From: Vibrio japonicus | GTDB taxonomy: Bacteria; Pseudomonadota; Gammaproteobacteria; Enterobacterales; Vibrionaceae | Length of the DNA stretch: 64,000 nt | NCBI RefSeq assembly: GCF_024582835.1 | Contig: NZ_CP102097.1 | Location: 682,001 to 746,000 of the forward strand | Direction of reading: 5' to 3' | Shown: positions 34,016 through 43,238 of the stretch, piece by piece | Layout: each line of letters starts with the position of its first letter | How positions within the stretch are numbered: the first letter of the stretch is position 1 | Made by a program: the position numbers and the translations under genes | Notes under the pieces: generated by a model | What the model was told of the DNA's origin: nothing | What the model saw: only the letters and a program-made list of their open reading frames with translations | The model's database searches: none

Positions 34016-35407
34016 ATGGGTAAGAGCAGCTATAACAAGCTTACTCCAACCGAGCTAGAGTATGTCGATGATAAAACGGCAGCTTTACTCCTAAATACAC
34101 CAAACAACGCACGAATCATGCTTTGGGTTATGGTGATCTTTTTTATTCTCGCGGGTGTATGGGCATCTTGGGCACAAATTGACAAAGTAACCGTTGGCCA
34201 AGGTAAAGTGGTCCCCTCTTCCCAAATTCAGGTGATTCAGAACTTGGAAGGTGGACTAGTCAAAGAAATTCTTATACGAGAAGGGCAACAAGTCGAGAAA
34301 GGACAACAGTTGCTCTTGATCGACGACACCCGTTTTCGTTCCGATTTTCGTGAAAGAGAGCAACAGGTCTCGAACCTCAAAGCCAACGTGATACAGCTAG
34401 CCGCGTCCATCAAGAGTGTGACTATCAGTGAAGATTTTGACGAAAGCAATTGGCAAGACAGCGTAAAGCTGGATGCAGATAAACTCGCGTTCCCAGAAGA
34501 GTTTAAAAAAGCGCATCCTGAGCTGGTTTATCGCCAACGAGCCGAGTATCGACAAGACTTAGACAAACTGAAAAACCAATTATCTCTGACTGATCAGCAA
34601 GTAAAGCAGAAGCAACAAGACTTAATAGAGATCCAAGCGCGTGTTCGTAACCTGCGCGCCAGTTACAACTTTGCGCTTAAAGAACTGAACATTACCAAGC
34701 CTTTAGCTGATGAAGGTGTCGTACCAAGAGTAGAGCTATTGAAGCTTCAGCGTCAGGTGAACGACACGCGTAGAGAAATGACCTCCAGCCAGTTGAAAGT
34801 TCCTGTTTTAGAGTCGGCGATTCGTGAAACCATGCTCAACAGAATCGATGTCGCACAAAAGTTTCGCTCGGAGCAGCAAGAAAAACTCAACCAAGCGGAA
34901 GACAAGCTCTCTGCAATGTCTGAATCTGCGGTTGGCCTAGAAGACAGGGTTAACAGAACCATTGTCACTTCACCCGTTACCGGTACGGTCAAAACGCTCA
35001 ACATCAATACCGTAGGTGGCGTTATTCAACCCGGTATGGACATCGTAGAGATTGTCCCGACAGAAGACACACTCTTAGTAGAAGCCAAAATTGCCCCGCA
35101 AGATATTGCCTTCTTACGCCCAGAACTGCCCGCTATTGTTAAGTTCAGCGCGTATGACTTTACTAAATACGGGGGGCTCGACGGGGTTCTGGAGCACATC
35201 AGCGCTGATACCACAACTGATGAAGAAGGCAACAGCTTCTATTTAGTCAGAGTTAGGACAAAAGAGACTGGTCTGAGTAAAGATGATTCGTTACCGATCA
35301 TTCCCGGCATGACAGCATCAGTCGACATTATCACCGGTAAACGCACGGTCATGGAATATTTGCTAAGACCAATTTTAAGTGCGCGAAACAATGCACTTAA
35401 GGAATAA
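34016..35407 (+). CDS. lapC: Type I secretion membrane fusion protein (LapC/HlyD type)
   Basis: 463 residues. One N-terminal transmembrane helix (about 33-53, IMLWVMVIFFILAGVWASWA), then the HlyD signature GKVVPSSQIQVIQNLEGGLVKEILIREGQQVEKGQQLLLIDD, a long coiled coil (about 100-290) and the lipoyl/beta part VTSPVTGTVKTLNINTVGGVIQPGMDIVEIVPTEDTLLVEAKIAPQDIAFL. It bridges the inner-membrane ABC exporter (LapB, 38.1 kb) and an outer-membrane pore. The gene starts the lapC-lapG-lapD-lapB cluster, whose product exports and retains a giant adhesin. Confidence 0.93.
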   Translation: MGKSSYNKLTPTELEYVDDKTAALLLNTPNNARIMLWVMVIFFILAGVWASWAQIDKVTVGQGKVVPSSQIQVIQNLEGGLVKEILIREGQQVEKGQQLLLIDDTRFRSDFREREQQVSNLKANVIQLAASIKSVTISEDFDESNWQDSVKLDADKLAFPEEFKKAHPELVYRQRAEYRQDLDKLKNQLSLTDQQVKQKQQDLIEIQARVRNLRASYNFALKELNITKPLADEGVVPRVELLKLQRQVNDTRREMTSSQLKVPVLESAIRETMLNRIDVAQKFRSEQQEKLNQAEDKLSAMSESAVGLEDRVNRTIVTSPVTGTVKTLNINTVGGVIQPGMDIVEIVPTEDTLLVEAKIAPQDIAFLRPELPAIVKFSAYDFTKYGGLDGVLEHISADTTTDEEGNSFYLVRVRTKETGLSKDDSLPIIPGMTASVDIITGKRTVMEYLLRPILSARNNALKE

Positions 35408-35462
35408 GCATAGAGACATGTGGATATTTTCATTGACTACCACCTCCGCGAATAGTGACTGA

Positions 35463-36125
35463 ATGAAATACCTTTTCGCAGCACTGCTGCTGATCGCGAG
35501 TTCAACCACATCGTTTGCTCTGAAAACTCAAGAGCAACGATGGGTTGATGCCGTACGCCAAACTTATGGTGATAGAGCAGGAAGACGCGTCGAGACCTGG
35601 CGACAAAAAATGTCGGATTATGCGTCCTTTGATGAACGCGAAAAATTAACCAGAGTGAACGACTTCTTTAACCAGCTTTATTTCGTTAATGATGACAAGC
35701 TTTGGGGAAAAAAAGACTACTGGGCAACACCCTTAGAATTCTTGGGCAGTAATGCAGGAGACTGCGAAGACTTCACTATCGCTAAGTACTTTTCATTACT
35801 GGAACTGGGTGTCTCAGACAAGAAACTCCGCCTGGTGTATGTTAAAGCCATTGATTTAAATCAGTTTCATATGGTACTTGCATACTATTCAACACCAAGC
35901 TCTGAACCTATCTTGCTCGATAACATCAATCCAGAGATAAAACCGGCGTCGCAAAGACGTGACTTGCTGCCGATCTACAGCTTCAACGGTCAGAATCTTT
36001 GGTTAATGAAATCAAAGCAAGGTCAATTGGCCGGAAAGTCATCAAGACTCAGTCTTTGGAACGACCTCCGTGCCCGTGAAAAATCACTCAAACTAAACAA
36101 ACCATTGATCAATTTTGATGAGTAG
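35463..36125 (+). CDS. lapG: Periplasmic LapG-type cysteine protease
   Basis: 220 residues with a Sec signal peptide (MKYLFAALLLIASSTTSFA). It is a bacterial transglutaminase-like cysteine protease (BTLCP). The triad is visible: Cys101 in NAGDCEDF, His136 in QFHMVLAY and Asp153 in LLDNINPE. LapG cleaves the N-terminus of a surface adhesin at a TAAG/PAAG-type site, releasing cells from surfaces. It is held inactive by LapD when c-di-GMP is high. It lies 55 bases after lapC and 5 bases before lapD, the usual partnership. Confidence 0.95.
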   Translation: MKYLFAALLLIASSTTSFALKTQEQRWVDAVRQTYGDRAGRRVETWRQKMSDYASFDEREKLTRVNDFFNQLYFVNDDKLWGKKDYWATPLEFLGSNAGDCEDFTIAKYFSLLELGVSDKKLRLVYVKAIDLNQFHMVLAYYSTPSSEPILLDNINPEIKPASQRRDLLPIYSFNGQNLWLMKSKQGQLAGKSSRLSLWNDLRAREKSLKLNKPLINFDE

Positions 36126-36130
36126 GCAAT

Positions 36131-38041
36131 ATGACTTTATATAAACAACTTGTCGCGGGTATGATTGCGGTTTTCTTAATGTTACTGATTTCGGTCTTTA
36201 TCATTGAGTTCGACACCACTCGCGATAACTTAGTGCAACAGCAACGATCTGAAGTAACCAACACGATTAACACGGTCGGGCTTGCACTTGCTCCATACTT
36301 AGAAGCCAAAGACCCGGTTGCCGTTGAGTCTGTCATCAATGCTCTGTTCGACGGGAGCAGTTACTCCATCGTTCGACTCATTTTTCTTGATACTAATGAA
36401 GAAATACTTCGCACCTACCCTGTCCAACCAATCAATGTGCCAGACTGGTTCATTAATCTGAATCTGTTTGAAAAAATCCATGATAGCAGAGTGGTCACAA
36501 GCGGGTGGATGCAATTGGCAGAAGTAGAAATCGTTAGCCATACTGGGGATGCCTACACCCAGTTATGGTCGGCATTTCAGCGCCTACTCATCGCCTTTAG
36601 TCTGATTTTACTTATTGGTTTATTCGCGATTGCATTCATCCTACGTCGCGCTTTACGCCCTCTTCAACTCATCGTTAAAAAGATGGAGCAAGTGGCGCAC
36701 AATCAGTTTGGTGAACCACTTCCGCGTCCTGCTACTCAAGACCTTATTTACGTTGTTGATGGCATCAATAACATGTCGGAACAGCTAGAAAAGTCTTTTA
36801 AAGCTCAAGCTAAAGAAGCCCAACAACTCCGCGAACGGGCTTATATTGACCCTGTATCTTGCCTAGGGAACAGAGCCTATTACATGAGCCAGCTTAATAG
36901 TTGGCTCAGTGAAAGCGGCATGGGTGGCGTTGCAATACTGGAAGCGAGTTTTATTCGAGAGTTGTATGAAGAAAAGGGATACGAAGCAGGTGATGGTATG
37001 GTGCGTGAACTGGCTGACCATCTTAAAGTTTCTCTTACTTCGCCAGATTTAACTTTAGCTCGGATTTCTACAGAAGAGTTCGGCTTTATTCTTCCAAATA
37101 TGGATGAAACCGAGCTAAAACTGATTGCGGATAGCATTATTACGTTTGTGCAAGACATCAACGCCGATCCTACTGGAATGGCGGCAGCTAACGTCGCACT
37201 GGGTGTTGTGCATAATGAATCAAGAAAAAATGCGAGCGAAATTTTAACCATGCTCGATAACGCATTAGCTAATGCGAAGTCTAACCCAGAGCGAGCTTAC
37301 GGCTATGTATCTTGTGCGAGCAGCTCTACGTTAATGGGTAAACAGCAGTGGAAACACTTAGTCGAAGAAGCGATCAGTAACGATTGGTTTAACTTTAGGT
37401 TCCAAGCTGCAAACAACACATGGGGCCAAACTTACCACCGTGAAGTATTCTCTTCGATCGAGAAAGATGGCGAACGATTCAGCGCGAATCAGTATCTGTT
37501 TGCTTTGGAGCAACTGGGAGTCAGCCACCTTTTCGACGAGTACGTTATCGAATCCATGGTTAAGCGCCTTAAAGAAGGCAGCGTCTCTGAACCCATCGCA
37601 ATTAACATTGCGCAGAGCAGTATCTCTCAACCAAGCTTTATACGCTGGGTAAGTCAGTTACTAAACAAGAACAAACATATTGCGGGACTCTTACACTTTG
37701 AAGTGCCTGAGAACTGCTTTATCAGCTCTCCTCACCATACAGCCCTATTCTGTAATGCAATACGTGCCGCCGGTGCAGATTTTGGTGTTGATAATTATGG
37801 GCGTAACTTCCAATCTCTGGATTACATCAATGAGTTCCGCCCAGCGTATGTTAAGTTGGATTACCTCTACACTCACCATTTAGATGATGAGAAGCAGAAA
37901 TTCACCCTAACCTCTATTTCGAGAACAGCCCATAATTTAGGTATTAAAACCATTGCGTCTCGTGTAGAAACCCAGACTCAGCTTGATTTCTTGTCTGAGC
38001 ACTTTATTGAAGTCTTCCAAGGCTTCATCGTAGATAAATAA
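36131..38041 (+). CDS. lapD: LapD-type c-di-GMP receptor (degenerate GGDEF-EAL)
   Basis: 636 residues. TM1 is about 6-26, a LapD/MoxY N-terminal periplasmic domain follows, TM2 is about 150-172 (LLIAFSLILLIGLFAIAFILRRAL), then HAMP (ALRPLQLIVKKMEQVA), GGDEF and EAL domains. The GGDEF loop is STEEF (313-317) and the EAL motif is replaced (VEEAISNDWFNFRFQAANN), so the protein should bind rather than make or degrade c-di-GMP. When bound it sequesters LapG in the periplasm. It is flanked by lapG and lapB in one transcription unit (5- and 17-base gaps). Confidence 0.94.
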   Translation: MTLYKQLVAGMIAVFLMLLISVFIIEFDTTRDNLVQQQRSEVTNTINTVGLALAPYLEAKDPVAVESVINALFDGSSYSIVRLIFLDTNEEILRTYPVQPINVPDWFINLNLFEKIHDSRVVTSGWMQLAEVEIVSHTGDAYTQLWSAFQRLLIAFSLILLIGLFAIAFILRRALRPLQLIVKKMEQVAHNQFGEPLPRPATQDLIYVVDGINNMSEQLEKSFKAQAKEAQQLRERAYIDPVSCLGNRAYYMSQLNSWLSESGMGGVAILEASFIRELYEEKGYEAGDGMVRELADHLKVSLTSPDLTLARISTEEFGFILPNMDETELKLIADSIITFVQDINADPTGMAAANVALGVVHNESRKNASEILTMLDNALANAKSNPERAYGYVSCASSSTLMGKQQWKHLVEEAISNDWFNFRFQAANNTWGQTYHREVFSSIEKDGERFSANQYLFALEQLGVSHLFDEYVIESMVKRLKEGSVSEPIAINIAQSSISQPSFIRWVSQLLNKNKHIAGLLHFEVPENCFISSPHHTALFCNAIRAAGADFGVDNYGRNFQSLDYINEFRPAYVKLDYLYTHHLDDEKQKFTLTSISRTAHNLGIKTIASRVETQTQLDFLSEHFIEVFQGFIVDK

Positions 38042-38058
38042 TCACTAAAAGGTATAGC

Positions 38059-40173
38059 ATGCAGGATCCGCTATTAAACTCTCTTATCTACGTTAGCCGT
38101 TATTACGGTTTAGCTAACTCTCCAGAAGCGCTTATTAACGGCTTGCCACTGACGGATGGCAAGCTCACTCCGTTCTTGTTTCCGCGTTCTGCTGAACGTG
38201 CGGGGCTAGTCGCAAAAGAAAACCGTTCCGACTTACAATCGATTTCTCAACTTGTCCTTCCAGTGGTACTGATTCTGAAGGGTGGTGATGCCTGTGTTTT
38301 AAACAGCATCAATAAAGAAAATGGCGATGTCGAAATTGTCACAGGTGACACAGGCCTTGTGCCCGTTTCCATCACTTGGGATGAACTTGAACAGCAATAC
38401 TCTGGTCGTTACTTTCTCGTCAAGAAGCAATTTCGCTATGACGAGCGATCACCAGAAATTCTTAAGACCAAGCAAGGGCACTGGTTTTGGAGCACCATTT
38501 GGCAGTCTAAGAGTATTTACCGAGATGTGCTCATTGCATCTATTCTGATTAATTTGTTTGCCGTCGCTGCCCCCATGTTTACCCGTATCGTTTACGATAA
38601 AGTGGTGCCAAACCTCGCCTTTGAAACTCTCTGGGTACTGTCGAGTGGTATCTTTGTCATATTCCTATTTGACCTGTCTTTGAAGCTACTTAGAAGTTAC
38701 TTCATTGATGTCGCGGGTAAAAAGTCGGATATTATTATTTCCTCAAAACTGTTCAGCAAAGTGCTGGGCATTCGCATGGAAGCAAAGCCCCCATCGGTAG
38801 GTGCGTTTGCTCGTCATTTGCAAGAGTTTGAGTCGATCCGAGAGTTCTTTACATCCGCAACGATTAGCTCTCTGATCGATCTTCCGTTTGCGTTCTTATT
38901 CCTGCTCTTGATTTGGTTGATGGCAGGTAATCTCGTCCTCGTGCCAATCGTCGGTGTCTTGATACTTATCGTATACTCACTTCTGATTCAGGGGCCTTTA
39001 CGCCATACCATTGAAGAAGGTTCCCGCCTTGCCTCCCAAAAGTACGCAAACTTAATTGAGAGTTTAGCCGGGCTTGAAACAGTGAAGCTATTTGGCGCGC
39101 AAAGTCAGTTTCAGTTCCGCTGGGAAGAAGCCGTTGCTCACATGGCAAACTGGAACATTAAGAGTCGTCGCATTACTGATGGTATCCAAAACACCGCAGG
39201 GTTCGTCCAGCAAGCGTCGAATGTTGGTATGATCATTCTTGGTGTGTATCTCATTGCCGAAGGTGAGCTAACCATGGGTGGGTTGATTGCGGCAACCATG
39301 TTAAGTGGCCGCGCAATTGGTCCTATGGTGCAGCTTTCACTGTTGTCGACTCGATACAATCAAGCAAAATCATCCATGACTATTATCGAGCAAGTGATGT
39401 CGATGCCTGACGAGCAAGAAGAAGGGAAACGCTACATTCACCGCCCTATTGTTCAAGGTAAAATTGAGCTAGATAAGGTGACGTTCCACTACCCTGATTC
39501 ACCTGTTGCCTCGATTCGTGATTTGAGCTTAACCATCAACCCTGGTGAGAAAGTGGCGATTATCGGTCGAATTGGTTCTGGTAAAACTACACTAGAGCGC
39601 TTAATCATGGGCTTGTACAAACCCACGGAAGGCCACGTACGTATTGATGATACAGATATCGAGCAACTTCATCATATTGATATCCGACGTAACATCGGCT
39701 GTGTTCCTCAGGACAGCCAGCTTTTTTACGGTTCAATCAGAGACAACATTACATTAGGTCGCCCTCTTGCTGATGACCGTGATGTGATGGATGCCGCCAA
39801 CCGCGCGGGTGTGACAGTATTTACTCAACAAGATCCTGCCGGCCTTGAGCGTCAAGTCGGTGAGGGTGGATTGCTGCTCTCTGGCGGCCAACGCCAAACT
39901 GTGGCTATTGCACGTGCCATACTTGGTCGTCCACCCGTTTTGCTTATGGATGAACCAACCAGTGCGATGGACAACCGTTCTGAAATGCATATTAAGCAGC
40001 AACTCGCTCAGCTGAAATCAAGCGAAACGCTGATATTAATCACACACAAAACGTCCATGCTGGATGTAGTAGACCGCGTTATCGTCATGGAAAAAGGTTG
40101 TGTGATTGCAGACGGTCCGAAAGCTGAAGTGCTCAATAACCTTAAGCAAGGTAAAGTAAAAGCAGTAAATTAA
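38059..40173 (+). CDS. lapB: Type I secretion ABC transporter (LapB type)
   Basis: 704 residues. The N-terminal ~130 residues resemble a C39-peptidase-like domain without obvious catalytic Cys (starts MQDPLLNSLIYVSRYYGLANSPEALINGLPL). A six-helix transmembrane domain spans about 165-440, and the ABC ATPase has Walker A GRIGSGKTT, signature LLSGGQRQ and Walker B PPVLLMDEPTSAMDN. It exports a large RTX/BapA-type adhesin across the inner membrane. The outer-membrane pore (LapE) and the adhesin itself are not in the window. A bidirectional terminator follows the gene. Confidence 0.95.
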   Translation: MQDPLLNSLIYVSRYYGLANSPEALINGLPLTDGKLTPFLFPRSAERAGLVAKENRSDLQSISQLVLPVVLILKGGDACVLNSINKENGDVEIVTGDTGLVPVSITWDELEQQYSGRYFLVKKQFRYDERSPEILKTKQGHWFWSTIWQSKSIYRDVLIASILINLFAVAAPMFTRIVYDKVVPNLAFETLWVLSSGIFVIFLFDLSLKLLRSYFIDVAGKKSDIIISSKLFSKVLGIRMEAKPPSVGAFARHLQEFESIREFFTSATISSLIDLPFAFLFLLLIWLMAGNLVLVPIVGVLILIVYSLLIQGPLRHTIEEGSRLASQKYANLIESLAGLETVKLFGAQSQFQFRWEEAVAHMANWNIKSRRITDGIQNTAGFVQQASNVGMIILGVYLIAEGELTMGGLIAATMLSGRAIGPMVQLSLLSTRYNQAKSSMTIIEQVMSMPDEQEEGKRYIHRPIVQGKIELDKVTFHYPDSPVASIRDLSLTINPGEKVAIIGRIGSGKTTLERLIMGLYKPTEGHVRIDDTDIEQLHHIDIRRNIGCVPQDSQLFYGSIRDNITLGRPLADDRDVMDAANRAGVTVFTQQDPAGLERQVGEGGLLLSGGQRQTVAIARAILGRPPVLLMDEPTSAMDNRSEMHIKQQLAQLKSSETLILITHKTSMLDVVDRVIVMEKGCVIADGPKAEVLNNLKQGKVKAVN

Positions 40174-40276
40174 CCTCAGGTCGGAATTGTTTAAGCTACA
40201 CAAACAAGACTTTACCGTTGAATTTACAGGCTTACCCAAGCCTAGCAGTTTTACCCGATAACGCATTAGAAATAGA

Positions 40277-40313
40277 AAAGCCATTCAGGTTAATCTGAAT
40301 GGCTTTGTTTTTA
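40277..40313. terminator. Bidirectional terminator, lapB / chiA
   Basis: AAAGCCATTCAG (40277-40288) pairs with CTGAATGGCTTT (40295-40306) around a 6-base loop, followed by a T-rich tract; the A-rich left flank serves the convergent chitinase gene. Confidence 0.85.
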
Positions 40314-40335
40314 CTTCAAGATTGAAGGGGGAATA

Positions 40336-42888
40336 TTACTTAGTTGAACAGCTCGCTGCGCCAACTTCTTTCCACACACCCCAAGCGCCTGATTTAGTCG
40401 GATCGTCGTTACGAGTCCACCACTTCGCTTCCCAAACTTTACCAGCCCAAGAAACTTGGTTGCCGCCAGTGTACACCGTGCCTGCATCCCATAGGTTGCC
40501 ACACACTTCACCACCGCCATTGGTTGGTACTTTTGTTACAGAAACTGCCGCAGACGCCGTTGCTGTCGCTTGACCGTCGCTGACTGTTACCGTAAATGCT
40601 AGTGGAGTATCTTGCGTGTATTCAGGAGCAACAAAACTTACTGATGCGCCGTTAACCGTCGCGTTGATACCAGCCGGTACATTCCACTCAAACGTTAGTT
40701 TGTCGTTGTCTGCATCTGTAGACGCTGACGCATCAACAACCACAACGTCACCCGCTTGTACTGAAGTCGGCGCATTGATTGCCGCTACAGGTGCAGTGTT
40801 CACTGGCGTCGTCGTGCCTTGAGGCTTCACTGTTACAACCACAGTGTCTGATGCTGTTGCACCTTTGTTGTCAGTAACGGTTAGCTTGAATACCAACTGT
40901 TCCGCCTGAGCCACTTGTGGTGCATCAAAGCCCGCAATTGCACTTGTCGCAGAAGTTAGTGTTACTGGAGTACCCGATACTTGAGTCCATTGGTAACCCG
41001 CAATCGAACCGTCTGTATCTTTAGAAGCGCCGCCATTTAGCTGAACGGCTTCATGACCAACAACTGCAATGTCTGCACCAGCATTTGCGCTAGGAGCACG
41101 GTTAACTGGAGTAACTGGACCACCCGCTAGACCTTCATGCATTGCATTTAGGATGTCGCCGTTGTCCGCGTCAATTTCCCAAGAGAACAGACCCGCTAGA
41201 CCAAGTTCACGTGCGTAAGCACCTTTTGCTTTCACAGAGCGATCATCGTCAAACGTGATTAGCTCACCCGTTGTACGGTTCCATACCCAAGGTGCTTCTG
41301 CTTGTTCATCGTAGCCATACTCAAAGCCATTAATGCCTTGGTGACTTGCACCTAGCATGTTTGCTTTAATGCCTTTGTAGTCGATAACGCCAGCTTCCCA
41401 GATACCTTGCGCTGAAGTGCCCTTCAGTTTACCCGTTGCTGTACCTGTCATTGGATCGCTTGGATCGGTTAGTGAGCTTGGCATTACACCTTCCCAACCA
41501 CGGCCATACATTGCTGTACCAAGAACCAGTTTGTTCGCAGGAACACCTTGCGCTAGAAGCAACTGGATACCGTTGTCTGACGTGTAAGCTGGGCCTGTAA
41601 ACGGTTTACCGTTCGCATCTACGCCTGTACCGTCACACTGACCTGGTGCCATAAAGCTACCACAGTAAAGTGCAGTTTGGTGACCAGGAACATTGTTCCA
41701 ACCGCCGTAGAAGTCGTAAGTCATCGCAAAGATGTAGTCCATGTACTGAACTGCTTCGCCATAGTTCACGTCTTCAATCTTGTCGTGACCAACACCAATC
41801 GCAGAGGTCAGCTCGTAAGTACGACCCGTTTCTGCTTCAAGCTTATCCAGCATTGCACGCAATTCACGCATCAAAGCGATATAAGCTGGACCATCATTTA
41901 CTGGATCACCTAGGTTCGCGTTTTCACCGCCGCCACCCGGGAATTCCCAGTCAATGTCTACGCCGTCATAGAATTTCCATGTTTTTAGGAAACGCTCAAC
42001 CGATGCAACAAAAGTGTCGCGGTTTGCTTTCGTTGTGAAATCAAAGAATGGGTCTGATAGCGTCCAACCACCGATAGATGGGATGATTTTCAGATCAGGG
42101 TTACGCTGTTTCAATGCCATCAGCATCGCGTAGTTACCTTTGATCGGCGTGCTGTATTCATGACCAGCGTGAGGGAAGTTCTTCTGGTAAGCTGCCCACG
42201 GGTCGTGGATAACCACTTCGTAATCATTCACACCGTTACACGCTGTTTGTAGCGCATTAAAGCTGTTGCCACCTACCGATTTCAAAGATTCATTTGGACC
42301 ACAGATTGGAATGAAACCGTATAGTACGTGCGTTAGGTTATCCGCTGGCATGTTATCAACCGTGTACTTACGATCGTAGATGCCCCATTCAACAAAGTAA
42401 GTACCCACAACCGTGTTTGGATCTGTGTTAAATGTCTTGTTGTTTGGATCAACGTTCATCGTAAGTGGCGGTAAGTGAGAACCATCGGTATCAGCAATCA
42501 CAATTTCCGCAGGGCTGCTGGTGCTACAACCAGTCGCGTCACACGCTTCGATGGTCATTTGGTAACGACCACCTTGACCATAAGTAAAGCTTGCTGCTGT
42601 TTGGCTGCCCGTGATTGGTCCTGTGGCAACTTCTACACCATCAAACAAAATGCGGTAAGTATCGCCCGGAGTTCCACTCCATTGGTTAAACTTAACGGTA
42701 ATTTTTGCTTCGTCGAAGTATTTCACCATCTGGTTGTAGCCAGCGGTGGTTTCCATTGACAGTTCGATTTTAGAGAACTGTAAATTGTTAGAGCCATATA
42801 CATCAACGCTTGGAGTCGCTGGTGCTGCGATTGCCGCTCCAGATAACGCCATAGCAATACTTGCGGCACATAAGGTAATACGATTCAT
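40336..42888 (-). CDS. chiA: Secreted chitinase A (GH18)
   Basis: 850 residues. A signal peptide (MNRITLCAASIAMALSGAAIAA), an N-terminal chitinase A domain (about 22-135), then the GH18 catalytic barrel (about 158-590) with DGVDIDWEFPGG: D311, D313 and the acid catalyst E315, the numbering used for V. harveyi chitinase A. Two PKD-like/Ig repeats follow (ANAGADIAVVGHEAVQLNGGASKDTDGSIAGYQWTQVSG and AAINAPTSVQAGDVVVVDASASTDADNDKLTFEWNV), and a C-terminal CBM5/12 domain (GTVYTGGNQVSWAGKVWEAKWWT). It hydrolyses chitin outside the cell, feeding the amino sugar route that includes nagB at 50.3 kb. The start has a plausible upstream ribosome site (AATAAGAGATTAG). Confidence 0.97.
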   Translation of the reverse strand: MNRITLCAASIAMALSGAAIAAPATPSVDVYGSNNLQFSKIELSMETTAGYNQMVKYFDEAKITVKFNQWSGTPGDTYRILFDGVEVATGPITGSQTAASFTYGQGGRYQMTIEACDATGCSTSSPAEIVIADTDGSHLPPLTMNVDPNNKTFNTDPNTVVGTYFVEWGIYDRKYTVDNMPADNLTHVLYGFIPICGPNESLKSVGGNSFNALQTACNGVNDYEVVIHDPWAAYQKNFPHAGHEYSTPIKGNYAMLMALKQRNPDLKIIPSIGGWTLSDPFFDFTTKANRDTFVASVERFLKTWKFYDGVDIDWEFPGGGGENANLGDPVNDGPAYIALMRELRAMLDKLEAETGRTYELTSAIGVGHDKIEDVNYGEAVQYMDYIFAMTYDFYGGWNNVPGHQTALYCGSFMAPGQCDGTGVDANGKPFTGPAYTSDNGIQLLLAQGVPANKLVLGTAMYGRGWEGVMPSSLTDPSDPMTGTATGKLKGTSAQGIWEAGVIDYKGIKANMLGASHQGINGFEYGYDEQAEAPWVWNRTTGELITFDDDRSVKAKGAYARELGLAGLFSWEIDADNGDILNAMHEGLAGGPVTPVNRAPSANAGADIAVVGHEAVQLNGGASKDTDGSIAGYQWTQVSGTPVTLTSATSAIAGFDAPQVAQAEQLVFKLTVTDNKGATASDTVVVTVKPQGTTTPVNTAPVAAINAPTSVQAGDVVVVDASASTDADNDKLTFEWNVPAGINATVNGASVSFVAPEYTQDTPLAFTVTVSDGQATATASAAVSVTKVPTNGGGEVCGNLWDAGTVYTGGNQVSWAGKVWEAKWWTRNDDPTKSGAWGVWKEVGAASCSTK

Positions 42889-43172
42889 ATCTAATCTCTT
42901 ATTCCTTGAAGTTTACTCTGCTGTCAGAGTTCGGTCTGTTCCTCTAGAGACACAAGAAGAACATCCACCACAGTATTTAAGAGACTGATAAGTAGATAAA
43001 AACAATAAAAAATGCTTTACGAGTCAAAACCAAAAATCACATGCTTTATAACAACTTGTTGCATGACAAGTCTGACATTGAGTCAGGAATCGATCTATTT
43101 TTAAGAGAAAAATAAATTTGTGTTAATTAGGCTTATTTTGAGTTAAACAAGAAGAAAATAACGAAACAAACC
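42889..43172. promoter_or_regulatory. Intergenic region upstream of chiA
   Basis: About 280 bases, AT-rich, with no gene. It must carry the chiA promoter on the minus strand. I see no clear chitin-response (ChiS) or CRP site that I could defend. Confidence 0.35.
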
Positions 43173-43202
43173 AAAAAAAGCCCCATTTCCAAGAAATGAG
43201 GC
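43173..43202 (-). terminator. Terminator of tnaA
   Basis: 43180-43189 (GCCCCATTTC) pairs with 43193-43202 (GAAATGAGGC) with one mismatch. On the minus strand a run of seven T follows. It lies 37 bases after the tnaA stop. Confidence 0.8.
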
Positions 43203-43238
43203 CATCAAATATCAATATTTACCGAAGGTAGTTATTTT

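Noticed and set aside
40616..42988. Several long frames antisense to chitinase and other genes
   Set aside because: They are mirror frames of strongly supported genes and show no family resemblance or ribosome sites.
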